From positions 6,092,001 to 6,156,000 of the forward strand of contig NC_064447.1 of the NCBI RefSeq assembly GCF_023343835.1: 64,000 bases of DNA. Reading direction: 5' to 3'. The notes under the pieces were generated by a model that worked only from the letters and a program-made list of their open reading frames with translations, made no database searches and was not told the origin of the DNA. This stretch comes from Lagopus muta (Eukaryota > Chordata > Aves > Galliformes > Phasianidae). The position numbers and the translations under genes are program-made. Positions 15,401-27,600 of this stretch are shown piece by piece (the stretch's first letter is position 1; each line of letters begins with the position of its first letter).

Positions 15401-16512
15401 CAGCCAGTGAAAGAAAAGAACAGACCTGTTTAAGTGGCTGATTGATTTTACAGTGTCTAAACTCGAACACTTGAAGATGGTGATTACAGGAATAGAAAGG
15501 AAATGTGGGGTAAGGACTGGATGTATTTTCAGCTGAAATCCAAGCAGCCTGATAATTTTTTCTTATATTATCTGAGAGATGTCAAGCCATCCCAAATGTA
15601 AGCAGTTCCCTACCCATTTGCTTATACATTCCACCTATAACATGTTCATCCAGATTTATCTAAGAATTGCTAGGCCTCAATTATATCTAATAGAGCAGAA
15701 GCAATGTCCTTCTGTGCTGTTATTTTTATTTTGTGGTTATTTCTCACAGAGGAATAGCCACGATGAAAACACATAGGTTTTTTGGTATGCAAAAGTTTTG
15801 CTTAACGGTCACTAAGAAAAAATACATGACATTTTATGCTCTAAATACATTCCCTGGGAAATGAGAATTGCAATTTAAGTCTGTTGTCTGAGCAATGATG
15901 TAGCTACTGGAAAAGCTAGAAACCTAATAAATCATTTTGATTAATGAAAATCCTTTATGTTATAAACCTTTCAGAGAAAAATTAAAATAAACCCCAAGCT
16001 CCTCTGTATTTCTAACCATGAGTTTGCCACTAAACCCAGCAAGACAGAAGACTGCAACTTCACAAATGTCCTCCATCATCCCTTTGTCCTTATAACTTTC
16101 ACCAAAGGATAATGCGATGAAAAAACTCCAAGTGCAAAATGATACATTTTCCAGTGTCCAAACAGCCTTTATCCCGAGTTGCATTCATTAACACTACTGG
16201 GATTGGACTGCATTTGAGAATCTCCTATTGCCACTATTTCAATAAAGCCTCACAAGCTGCTTGTGAGCTAACAAATTGTTCTGCAGTTACAGCAGAGCAA
16301 AATACGTCCTCAGACTTACATAATCTCTACATTGCAATTCTAATGTTAATTAATAGCTATTCTAATGCTAATTAATAGATATATATGTATAGAAAGGTTT
16401 GTTATATTACTGTTGCTATTAAAAATGAATGGCATCATTTTAGGAAATGAAACATATGTACAATTTCCAAACAGCTACTCTTAAATCTTGGCCTTCAAAA
16501 GGCAGAAGCAAT

Positions 16513-16770
16513 TGGCAGTGTCCTCTGCTGCACCTGAACTCCAGCTCTTCTCCTTCCTGAAAAAGAAAAAAAAAAAGAGAAAGAGAAAAACAAATAAACA
16601 AAACAGAACAAAACAAAAACAACCCACAACTTGACACTGAAGCTTGGCATGTAAGAATCTCTTCCCTCAAACCTCCAGCTGCACTCTTGCTAACACAGCA
16701 TGTGATAACCAACCCTTCTTTGCCACAGGGGAGCACTACAGACTCAGGGTGCCCATCAGGACCCCCAGCC
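16513..16770 (+). repeat. Inverted repeat, copy A
   Basis: Homologous to the reverse complement of 18616-18854. Both copies contain an A-rich stretch, then an identical 38-base core (16638-16675 here, containing AAGCTTGGCATGTAAGAATC), then a diverging arm ending CCCCCAGCC. The identity over the core and the gradual divergence outside it suggest two copies of one dispersed element, or a local inverted duplication. I do not recognise the family. The A-rich segment (16559-16620) is internal, not a tail. Confidence 0.8.
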
Positions 16771-18615
16771 CCTTCCCTGCACAGCCGCTTGCTGGGCACT
16801 ATTTGTCGCATCCCTGCTGCAGGGCTCTTTATACCTGCCCTTCTCCAACCTGCTCACTATTCTTGCACAGATCCCTCCCTGCTGCATTCCCTTCTGCCCA
16901 CAGGTCAGATGAGTTGAAGGAACAAAGCAGCATGCCTCTCTCTTCCTCCCTCTGCCAGAACCCTGAACCTGCCAGACCCCATTGATAAATCACCCTTCAT
17001 TCCCTACAGCACCTCTGCTTGCTGTTTGCTTTGAATTTTACCACACAAAGCTTGGCGACCACAGTAAGAAGCCTCGAGGCAGACTTGCTGCAACGAACTG
17101 TGGAAGGGAGCTTCATGATTGACATGGTGCAAAGCAAGAGCAGGAGGAGAGCAGCTAACTGGGGCCTGCACTGCTGCCCTTGGTGTGTGCCACACACAGG
17201 CTGTGAGCACAGAAAGCATAAGTGAGCTGAATACTCCTGCTGGGATGGCAACCCCTGCCTAGGGCTGGCGGGCCCAACAGGTCACCTCAGCATGTCTGCA
17301 AACTGCCAGAAGCTTTCAGCAAACTGTGGGCACGTGTAACAGCAGAGCCCTGCACCTCCTGTGGGCAGCTGTGCCAACAGGGGACCCTGCACTCATAGAA
17401 GAGAGAGGTGCTTGCAGCCCTCCGACCACGGCGGGAAGCAAGCAATTTGTGATGATTGACAATTTAGAAGTGTGTAGCATTTGGTTTACATGCTAAATGG
17501 CAGATATTGATCTTGCTCACGGAGCTCCCTGGTTGCTGGCTGGTAATTTAATGCACTGCCTCAGCCCTGGCCTGATTTGAAGCAGACAAGTTGAGCAGTT
17601 TGCCTTTGTACAACTGCCCTTTGCTCTTGTCCAGATGCAATACATGCTGATTAAAAATAACTGTCTGTAGGGCATTGCTTTTCCATTATGCTGTGCATAT
17701 TTGAAAATATAAATTAAAATATTAAGTGTAGTAATGCTTTCTCACTACAGCAGATTCCTGTTCACAAAGGGAGACCAAATTATTCAGATTTTTATGTTTA
17801 AGATCCCTGCATTCATTCAAAAGCAGGGAACTGCAATGTTTTGAACCAGCTCTGGCCACATTAGTTTCACTTCTGAATGCAAGTATAATTTGTAATGAGG
17901 CTTCTACACTTCATTGTAGAAAGATGAATCGCTGTGCCTCGGAAGCCATCTCATCTTCTTATGACTCTTCTTCATGGTGATAAACATACAAAACACTACT
18001 TGAAAGCCAAACCTTGAAAGCTAACGCTACAGCCATGCAAAAGAACAGCAGATAAATCAAAACTGACATGAAATGACTGAATCCAAGGGCAAGGCTGAAG
18101 CAACGAGAAGATTGGGCAACCTTGATTTTTCAGGTAAGTGGAAGGGAGGGGAGTGCCCACGTAGAAACCTCTGCTTACAGAATGCAGTGAGCCTCACAGC
18201 ACAAGCACTAGGCCTGCATTTGCTATAGGGGTTCATGGGGTAGAATTTGCCAATTTGCTTGTTTAGTATAAAGAGATGCCCAGCCTGAACTGAAAACAAG
18301 CGTGCAACATATTTATGTCCAAGGAGAAAAAAAAATACATTATTTTAGTAAGACAATAGAGGAATGATAGGCAAAAAAATGTATTCTGACTTGTGAGAAA
18401 AACACCACCTCCATTTCAACATTTTAGTAATACTCATTTCTAATAGGACAATTAGTGAAGAAGAAAGTAATTCCTACCGCTGTGAATGGTCATAAGCAAG
18501 TCAGGCTACCCTAATTCCTCCCTGAGTGCACAAAAAGCACCTCCAAAAGCTCACAACCCTTCCAAGTGCAGGCTCCCTTCTCCAGGACATAGCTGGAACA
18601 GACACCGTGTCTCCA

Positions 18616-18854
18616 GGCTGGGGGTACTGGTGGACACCCTGACTCAGTGGTGCACCCCTGCACCAAGAAAGGTTGGTTACCACATGCTGTATTAACAAGA
18701 GTGCAGCCAGAGGTTTGAGGGAAGAGATTCTTACATGCCAAGCTTCAATGTCATGTTTGTGGGGTTGTTTTTTTTTTCTTTGTTTTTCTCTTTTTTCCTT
18801 CTTCAGGGATGAGAACAGCTGGAGTTAAGGTGATGCTGAGCAGAACCCAGTGCT
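18616..18854 (-). repeat. Inverted repeat, copy B
   Basis: Reverse-complement partner of 16513-16770, about 1.85 kb away. The shared core is 18711-18748. In this copy the T-rich stretch on the plus strand (18768-18800) corresponds to the A-rich part of copy A. Both copies stay open in one shared frame across the core, but that frame begins at TTG and simply follows from the high nucleotide identity. Confidence 0.8.
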
Positions 18855-20099
18855 ATCTGGGAAGGCAGAAACCAGCCCATATTGTCTGCCTCCTGTGCCT
18901 TTTGCAAAAACAATGTATGTACAGCATGTGATGAAAAATCTGAAATCTAGGAGAATGTCCTTCCGTTCTTTTTCATTATTGCTAAGATATTACTTCACAC
19001 GCTGTTCACTGCACATCAAAGTCATGTGCTGCAAGTGGCACTTATTAGAAGGGAGCAATGGAAATACTAAGGGTTGCCCAGAAAATGCCATCTACAGGAT
19101 CTGCTGAAGATGGTAGCAAAAGACTGAGTTAAGCATTAATCTTCAGATACACAAGGAGGTCTCTATGCAGAGGACAGAAATAACATAATGGTCCTGGAGG
19201 GCAAGGATTTACATCGCCTGTTATTAGCCAAGGGTAAACTCATTAAGGCTGAAATGTGTGTTGGGGCAGTTGTAGAATTTCAGCTGATGTTAACAACTGC
19301 ATGTCAGCAGATGCATGCTGGGTTTGGTACAGGCGTAATTTATCATCCTGTGGACTGACAAAGGAGCAAGTGGCCTCATGAACACCACGCAGTCCTACTG
19401 CTTGTTGTTGACTTCCCAGCCTCTCAGTCATTGTGTACTGAATCATGAGGAAAGCTGAACTCAGTACAGTTGGACTGCAGAGGCTTCAGAAGACAAGTAA
19501 TGGGTTTAGCTTTGAAAAGGAGATGATAAATACACCCTGTTATTTTCAACTAGCTGATGTTAAATGGAAACCGTGATGTCTTTCATTAAATGCCAATACA
19601 ACCCAAAGTTTCCATCAATCACATATTTATCTTTACTAGGGCTGTCTAGCACCACTAGTGAGTGTTTTATGCTGACCTGAATGTGACTGAGAAGCCTGAA
19701 AAAGCAACACTGGCACTGTCAGTGCTAGCTGCTCCAAAGCAGCCTGTCCTATTTCTAAGTGCAGTGTGGGGAACAGCTCACATTTTGCTCGGGGTGACAA
19801 CTGGATGTCAGTTTTCCTGCTCTGAAACAAGATTCCGTATTTCACATGTGTTTAATGAACTGCCCTATACTAAGGTTTCTCAAAGTACTGTACATCCGGG
19901 AAAAAATAAAAATAAAAAATCTTAGATGAGAGTTATTTAATGTATGTGGTTCTAAAATCCTGTAGTGCATGAAAGGTGAATTATTCACCTAAATGTTTGA
20001 GAGCAGAATCGTCCACAGCTCTCGAAAGCAAGTGATGAATGAAGAGTGCTTGAACAGAGGGAGGAGGATCCCCAATCCCTGGGGATTCACACCTTGCAG

Positions 20100-20270
20100 A
20101 ATGCTTCAGAACTGAAGTCGGGCTTTCTAGAGGCGTTTTGAAATGGGAATGCAGCGGTGTTTCGCCACGAGGAGGCTCTGTCGGAACGCGAATTGCACAG
20201 CACGGCCAGCACGAAGGGAACGATGCACGGGGTACCATGGGCAGGCGCACACACAGCTGCTCCAGACACC
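20100..20270. promoter_or_regulatory. Small CpG cluster
   Basis: About a dozen CG dinucleotides within roughly 150 bases in an otherwise CpG-poor region. This could be an orphan CpG islet with regulatory activity, or the remnant of a GC-rich insertion. No promoter motif or first-exon donor stands out. Confidence 0.35.
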
Positions 20271-22136
20271 TTTTTCTCTTCCTTACGCCTTACAAATTGC
20301 CTTCCTCCTCCTCCAAATCTTTCACGACTGAAAACGTTTTAAGGCATAGGTTCCTAAAAGGATTGTAGTTTTTAAATCCTACCAACTTTCAGGTTCCAAA
20401 ACAGTGTAATTCTTCAACACAGACGCTTAAAGAATTTCTCTGCTGGAACAATTTTACTGAAAAGTAAAACTATGTGAAGTGATAATACAAAGACATCAAG
20501 GAAAAGAGAATATAGCAGCTGGTCTACTTCTTGCTGATAACATATTAAGATCGAATCCCTGAAGCAGTGCACCACACACTGTATTTCTGGCTTTTTCCTT
20601 GTATTTATGTGTGTCTCTGGTTTGAATGAAGTTTTCTGACACTTATAACAGCAGTATAACTGCCTTTCAATTTCCTGGTAATTGATTTTGATTTAAATTT
20701 GCTGTGTTGGCTCTTAGAAGTACAGTTCCACTTCAGAGTTGTTTTTTTTTTTTCAGGTCTTGGGGTGTTTCGCTTTTTGGGGAACTTTGTGGAAGAGCAG
20801 TAAAACACAGGATTGCTTCTCCAAGAAGCAACAGTAAAATAGACCAACATCTGCCCCACATGGTGTAGTCCAGATGCCATCAGGAGCTTTTTATAACTGT
20901 TGAAAGTGATAATAAAAATCAAATTTTGTGACAGCACCTGCAGCTGCATAGTGCCTATCTGTCTTAAAACTAAGTGACTGAGAACATGCATGGGTTGCTG
21001 AGCTTTGTGGCTGAATTAAGGAAAAAGAAAACAGAAGTCTACAAATTCAGTTAGTTTGGTATTGATCCAAAGTAAATAAACATCCTGCTGACAAAACATA
21101 CACCCTTCAATAGCACACAACATTTTCTAATTTGTTATTATGAGTGTGCAAGGAGTATCTTCTAGTCTAGGCAAAAAGCTAAAGGAAAGACAGAAAAGTA
21201 TCAGCAAAATGCTGAACGTTAATACATAAATAAGAGATAATCTGTGATAATTCTGGTAGTTTGCAAACTATACAGTAGCAATTAAAAAGTTTCTGTATTT
21301 GCATGAAGGAAAGTTTGTATGAATTAGAAGTTGTGCATTTGGCTTGCTACCCTTGTTCAAATAACTGCTTTTGTCTCATGGATTTCCAAGCATGATCCAC
21401 ATCTTCCTCACTGGCAAGGACCCCTCTTTCTCCAGAGCTTGCTGAAAAATTCAACACTGCTCCTCCTCGTTAGTCTGAAACTGAAGGAGTTCCATGTGCA
21501 AAGTCCAAAGGTTGATGCACTGTCACAGACCCTTGCAGAAACTGAACCAAGTGTGCTCCCCTACACATTTAATATTTGTGCCTGCTCCATGAAAACCTTA
21601 GGAATGGGTATGTACAAAGTAGGAGGAGAACAAGCAAAATAAGGGTTTGACTTACTGTTCATCACAGGTTATTACCCTTAAGTACTTCTCATTTTAGAGC
21701 AATCTGTGCAAACCCACCTGTACTGCTGTCGTTCCAGTGCATGGGTGAAGCTTGGATTGGAGAACATACAGAAGTTGGTGTCTTGTTTCTAACATTTCTC
21801 ACATGATCAAGGCATTCAAAATAATCTTAAACACACAGCTTTTCTGCCAATGAGGAAAAGAGACCTTACTAGTAACTGTCTTATCACATGTGGGTCCTGC
21901 ACTACATGGTAGCTATTCTTGTGGGACCATGCACTTACACATTAGTACACTGATGTTCTCTCTACTTACCTGAAAGCTCTTCAACAAATGACATTACAGG
22001 CAGGAAGAGTTCAATTTTACCTGTTCATACAAATCCTCAACTATTTCTCATCCCAGCTTGTATAAATACACCCCAAGCTTAAAGACAAGGTCAGACTGCT
22101 GAACGTATTGAGCTTGCTAATACAAGAATTTTTAAC

Positions 22137-22142
22137 TTTATT
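22137..22142 (-). terminator. Candidate poly(A) signal AATAAA
   Basis: TTTATT on the plus strand, reading AAAATAAAGTT on the EMP2 strand, about 2.3 kb past the stop. Confidence 0.3.
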
Positions 22143-22264
22143 TTCATGTACAGTTTAATAATATATAGAGCATAGAAAATGGTATATTTTAAAGGCATAT
22201 CAAGTAAAAAGAATATTCTAAAATATGTTTGTCCTGTTAAAACTCTTGTTCAAACTTTTTGGCA

Positions 22265-22270
22265 TTTATT
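22265..22270 (-). terminator. Candidate poly(A) signal AATAAA
   Basis: TTTATT on the plus strand, about 2.2 kb past the EMP2 stop. Confidence 0.3.
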
Positions 22271-23208
22271 TTCTTGGTACTTTGAATATTGACATAGTTC
22301 TCTGGGTGGCACCACCTGCATGCTGCTGTTTGTACACTGAAGTGTGTGTGCTTTTTACTTCTAACTAAAGTGACAGAGCTTTCATTGTAGAAGTAAGCTG
22401 AGTTCATGTATATATACATCTTTATCTTAAATATCTGCTCTATAAATGACCTAAGCACTATTAAGGCAAGAAACTGAAGAAGCATCTCTTCAAGTCAGTG
22501 GCATTTCAGCTTAATTTACAGTGTTGTAGAATTATCTTCTAGATATAAAATAGCTTTAATGCACATTTGTTTTAGAATTTCACCCTTAGTATTTCATGTT
22601 TGAATAAGACTAGCCAAACACCTAATTTACAGACTACTTTCAGCCTTAAACCCACATCTGTTTATTTAAAACAAATCCTGCTTGCTAGCAAAACTCAGGT
22701 TTTGAATCTGAAATGTATTCAGCAAACAGCAGAAACACTTTTTTAAAAAGTAGGGTAGTAATGCCTGAAATTCAGTGTTCCCACTAAGAGGAAGAAGATT
22801 AACAGAACAGTAGCATCATGCAAGACTGGGAAAGTGAGAATGCATTTCTCTCAGACTGATCTATTGTTTTAACTGCTGTTATTTTCACTTTTTATTTGCT
22901 GTTCTGCTTACTTGTCTAATTAATTTCTTGCTGGTCCTGTTGTGCTTCCTTTGCTCCCTAATAACAATGCTACTTGTTAGAGCATTCTAGGATGGTCAGG
23001 GAATGGAGATGGAACAGCATGACCCATTACTCATGTCAGAGACAATTCCTATACCGTTCTGTGAGAACTCAAGGATGAATTACCTGCAGCAATGGGTCAG
23101 ACTATCAGCTGCTGTGTAATAGGCTAAGTTATCAACATTAGTAGAGCTACGTTATTTTGTAGTAGTAATTTTGTTCTACATTAAGTGTAAAATTTCATTT
23201 AAAATTCA

Positions 23209-23220
23209 TTTATTTTTATT
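23209..23220 (-). terminator. Two adjacent candidate poly(A) signals
   Basis: Two consecutive TTTATT hexamers on the plus strand read AATAAAAATAAA on the EMP2 strand, about 1.25 kb past the stop codon. A doubled signal makes this a reasonable cleavage candidate. Confidence 0.35.
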
Positions 23221-23532
23221 GCCTATATATTGGGTCAGCTGTAGTGAATATCATGAAATGAATACATGGTTAATGCTTTTACAAAGTTAAATCTACATTT
23301 TAACATCAAAGGTGTGACTAACCAGAAAAAGCTACTTTATTCCCCACACTGGTCTCCAAACCCTGAAATCACCACCAGCCAAAGCCAGTATTACATTGCT
23401 GAGCAGTTAAATCAGGTATTACAGTAATTCTCTCACAGAATTATTGAAAAGTAAAAATCACCAAAAATTTTGAAAAATTATCCTGGAATTCCTATGCATG
23501 ATAGTTACACTCTGATTTCTTTAGTAAGAATT

Positions 23533-23538
23533 TTTATT
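23533..23538 (-). terminator. Candidate poly(A) signal AATAAA
   Basis: TTTATT on the plus strand, within ATTTGAATAAAAATTC on the minus strand, about 940 bases past the EMP2 stop. Confidence 0.3.
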
Positions 23539-23612
23539 CAAATAAAATCCAAGTAGGAACTTAGAATGAATTTTGTAAAGGCCAATTTCCTAGTGAGCAG
23601 ACACAGAAAAAG

Positions 23613-23629
23613 AAAAAAAAAAAAAAAAA
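23613..23629. repeat. A17 homopolymer
   Basis: Run of 17 A inside the presumed EMP2 3' UTR or flank (T-run in the EMP2 sense). Confidence 0.9.
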
Positions 23630-24472
23630 GCTTTTCTAAATTATATATTAGCCAACATGATATATCTAGCCAGATCCCAATGTAATAAACATACTGAGTT
23701 TGGCTGCAAAAAAAAAAGTTAAATTTGGTACTGCACAATGCAAAAATGAGGGGCTGCAGGACTTGAGTGGAGCATCTCTTTCTGCTCAGACTTCTCCAGT
23801 CCCAAGATGTACACTGAATTTCAAATTTGCTTGTAACTTTTCCTGCCAAAGGCTCTATATGCTTAAATTAAAAGTGAAGAAGAATAAAGAGAATCATTTG
23901 CTGGAGTACAAAAAGGAGTTGTTTACTTTTGCAAAGCAAGTGGTTTTAATAAAAGCTTGATGACACTTACTGCACGATATAAATAGCAGAACGTTCGTCC
24001 TCTGCTGGAACAGCCACATTGAGTGCAGCTCTGGGCTTTTATACTTGTTTGCTTTTGCACCATGATCTTGGCCTCATTTTTCACTTCCCCTGTATTTATC
24101 CCATCCCAAAGGGCTAGATCCAGGCCAGGAATATGCTTAGCATATTGCTTCCAAATTAATTTGCAAAGACTTTAATAGTAATCTGACAGAGGCCAGGAAC
24201 TGTTTATGCCTAGAAAAGGGAATACACCATTTCACCACAGATGATGGTGAAATAAGTAAAAGAAAACTTGGGTCAGTCTTGCTCAGACTGAATGCCAGGC
24301 ATTCCATTAAACCTGCTGTTGGTTGGCTTTTTTTGTATTCTGTTTCATATCAAGAACACAGTACATTTTTAGAGAAACAATACCTTTACTACAAAACCAT
24401 GTAAATGATTATATACAAAATATTGGAATTTGGTTTTGTACTGTCATGACAGTAATAACTAGCTGCCAACAT

Positions 24473-24657
24473 TTATTTACGTTTCCTTAATACTAGGTAC
24501 ATAACACCACTGATCAGAGTAAAGGCAAATGCAATCCAGGCTAAGACGAAGGAATAGCCATACTGGCCTTTAGAAACTTCAATGGCATATTCAATGCTCT
24601 TGTGCAGTTCTTCATGCCTATCTGTGTAAATGGAAGCTGCAATCATCACGCACAGAC
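24473..24657 (-). CDS. EMP2: EMP2 last coding exon (helices three and four, C-terminus)
   Basis: Encodes the last two bases of Cys107 to Lys167 and the TAA at 24475-24473. It contains [20 protein letters not shown], the second extracellular loop, and helix four ([18 protein letters not shown]) followed by [10 protein letters not shown]. The acceptor is TTCTCCTCCAG. The stop codon lies within AAATAAATG, so a polyadenylation-like hexamer overlaps it (24477-24472). Confidence 0.96.
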
Positions 24658-27600
24658 CTGGAGGAGAACAAACAGCAAAGGTTAGTAATTTTAGATAATA
24701 TCAGTACGTATAATAACCATCCACTGGCTCTCATCTGGCAGCCGCTTCCAGCAGTGTCTTTTTTGCAAACACTTATTTTCCATCTGCAAACTAAACTGGG
24801 GGCATTTCAGGACATGCTCTCAGTTTTTTTGGCAGGGACTGAATTTTAAGTGCTGTTGCATATTCATGTAATTTGCAATGAACACAAAATGATTCTTAAC
24901 ATCTGGATAGTTTTAAAGACTAACAAAAATTAAGGAAGTACCTGCCTACAACATTTGCAGTTACTTAATTTGATCAAGATGCTCAGAATCTTAGATTCCT
25001 TCCCTCCCGGATTTTTACTTCTGAGCTGTGATGTTACCCATGTTTCCACTGCCTAAACAGTACAGAATTGAGCAGTTCCATGTTTAAACATATATGCAGG
25101 ACAACCTATGACCTCCAGAGCCCTACAGAGTTCTCATACAGCTCATTCTTTTTGAAACCTTTTTCCCCTTCCCTTTCGTACTTTCATGTAAACATCATTG
25201 AAGTCACAAGTGTTGAAAAATCACTCACATGACAGGAGCTGGATAATAGAGGTTAACACAAATCTTTCTCCTTGCTTTAGACGGAAAAGTTGGAGAATGA
25301 AAACCAGAAATGCCACACAACAGAAAATAGTAGATAGGACCATGGAGGCCTGAACAGCCTGAATTGATTGATATTCTGCAAAAACAAAAGCAGATTTGAT
25401 TAGAAATAGTTATCCCCCCTTGCCTATTCCAGCAATGAGCAGAAGGGCAGAGCTGCACTCTCTAAGCAGGGGTTCAGCAGACACAGTAAACCAACTGTGC
25501 AAGCCTCAGAGGGTTCTTCTCACTTTCTTTTTATTTATACAGCCAGTGACTTAAAGACTTTTAAAAGCTTTTCAGAAAACTGAATAAAACACTGGAGAGA
25601 CCATTTCTCACATACCACATCCTCCACTACCCTCTGTATACTAAAACAGGGTGAAACTCAATTGTAGGCTAAATTCATATTAGATTAGATGTGCCTTACA
25701 TAATGGGATTGTCTCCCTGCAATATAGACATGACGTGACACTCGGACACAAAAGTTACTACAGGGCTACATGGCTCTTCATTTACCTATTTGAAATACAT
25801 ACTAACTGAAAGTGTGGGAACATAGTTAAAGTAACTCTTGAGAATAAAAAATATATATATATTTGGTAAAGCAGGGTAAGTTAGATTGTACTGTATATTA
25901 ATTCTTCGCATAGATATTAAGTACAATATCTATGTTAAAAGTTCAGACTGTGTTCTCATTTTCTTTCCCTTTTACCCCCATGCCTGTAGAACAGCGTATT
26001 TATGTTATTTTAAAGTTCAGTTCTGAGAGGCAAGTTCCACCACTGCAGAGCTACCTTCAGATGTCTTCACCACTTCTACTTGATCCGGTACTTTAAATGT
26101 TCTTTGGCTCTTGCTCTTAATTCCTTGTGTTTAATCCCTCATATTGGGCTTTCAGTGTACCTAACAGTTCCTTCTGTTCTCCCATGAGAGAACCTGTAGG
26201 AACAGTTTGCTTTTCCAAAATGGAAATCCAGTATTGAAGAATTTAGAAGACATGAGTAGTTAGAACATACAGGTTTTTGAACAAGTATATATTCTTGTCC
26301 CTGTAAATTTTATGCTGGTTTCCTCTATCTCCTGCTAAAGGAACTGAGACATATGCATGCACAGATACTCACCTCTGAATTGAACAGTAATAGGTGTGCA
26401 GGTGCTATTATTTGTGGCACATGCACTCCAGACATCTGTAGAAAAATTATCTCCTACCCACCAGGCCTGCAAAATAAAAGTAAAGGCACATCCACTGTAA
26501 CAAACACCTGTTCACTAATCTTTGAAACTAAATTTCAGATGTAATGGACTTAAAAGCATTTGTACAGGCTAGGTCTCAAGAACAAGAGGGCAAGAAACTT
26601 GTTATTCTTCCATATTTGGAGATGGGATGGCAAGCCAACAGCATTAAGAACTGGAATATAATTCTGCATTCCCAGTAAAGAACTGAAAGCTCCAGTGCTT
26701 CTGCTTGAAATCAAGATCTAGGCTCGGGAAGTAATGAGCAGAAGAACGAGACTGGAGACCTTCTTACATTTTTTCTGATAAATTTGCACTGAGTCGTGTA
26801 CTGACCACAAAACTGAAGGCTGCATGTTATCTGCTCAATTTTGGAATAAAGGGTATTTCTTTATTCATGTATCATTTTCATTTTAGACCCATGTGAAGTA
26901 AGAAAGGGACCAGATAGCAACCCTGAAGCACAAGGGATTTTCTACTTTTCAGACAGAAGTCTTGGACGTTCGAAGATTGCTCACTCCATAAGATACCCCA
27001 ACAAGCTGTAATTTGTTCACCCAGACCTTCTTTGGAATGTAAATTCCCTTAAGGCACAACACTTTTTTAACTCATGGGAAACAGCAGGGTAATAAACCAA
27101 GAAACAGAAACCCTGTTCACAAATTTTCTGGTTCCCGACACTGAATGAATTAATCTCCACTAACGTAGCTGTGCTGTCAATGTACAAATGCAGTTCGTGC
27201 ACTGTAGCATCTGACTGGAAGTAATAGCAATAAATTAAGATCTCACTGTGGTATTTCTATTTCAGTGTTTTAACATTTAATGCAAAATAGTACTACAGTG
27301 ACTGAACAGATTTTTACGGCAGCCTGGGAAATGCTGCAACCACTCCACACAAGTGGCATTTCCTCAGGAAATCCACTCCAATTCCGATAGCTACCCAGGC
27401 CTCAGTTCTGAGTAGTTTCTGGAAAAATAGGACTTTTAAATATGGAATCATCAGCTGCTTGAAGAGACGTACCAGAAACCTCACAGAATACCAGGCAGAT
27501 CTGCAGCAGTACAGCAGTAAGGACATCAGTGTATCATGATGGTAGCCATATCCATCAGAATAACACTGGATTACTGTGTTAAGAAAAAGCACTACTTTTT

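Larger units (their letters stand above)
1..22136. other. Apparently intergenic DNA downstream of EMP2
   Basis: About 22 kb of AT-rich unique sequence. In mammals ATF7IP2 is the next gene on this side of EMP2. I looked for its C-terminal fibronectin-type domain in both strands and did not recognise it. Open frames here are short and none resembles a known protein. Named items (tandem repeat at 2.5 kb, hAT-like end at 5.65 kb, GC-rich block at 8.2-8.7 kb, inverted repeats at 16.5 and 18.7 kb, CpG cluster at 20.1 kb) are listed separately. Confidence 0.6.
22137..24472 (-). other. EMP2: EMP2 3' UTR and downstream flank (end uncertain)
   Basis: Mammalian EMP2 has a long 3' UTR, so transcription probably continues well past the stop. 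No splice sites or coding frames are apparent here. Candidate AATAAA signals on the minus strand are listed separately. Which one is used cannot be told from sequence, and the true end could lie outside this span. Confidence 0.4.

Noticed and set aside
16644..16985. 113-codon frame beginning with the same residues as a frame in 18511-18741
   Set aside because: The shared peptide follows from the inverted repeat pair. Both begin at TTG rather than ATG and diverge after the repeat core.
20605..20991. 128-codon minus-strand frame
   Set aside because: Longest frame in the downstream flank, but it spans a T/A tract, has no recognisable domain, no promoter and no flanking splice sites. Chance in AT-rich DNA is more likely.
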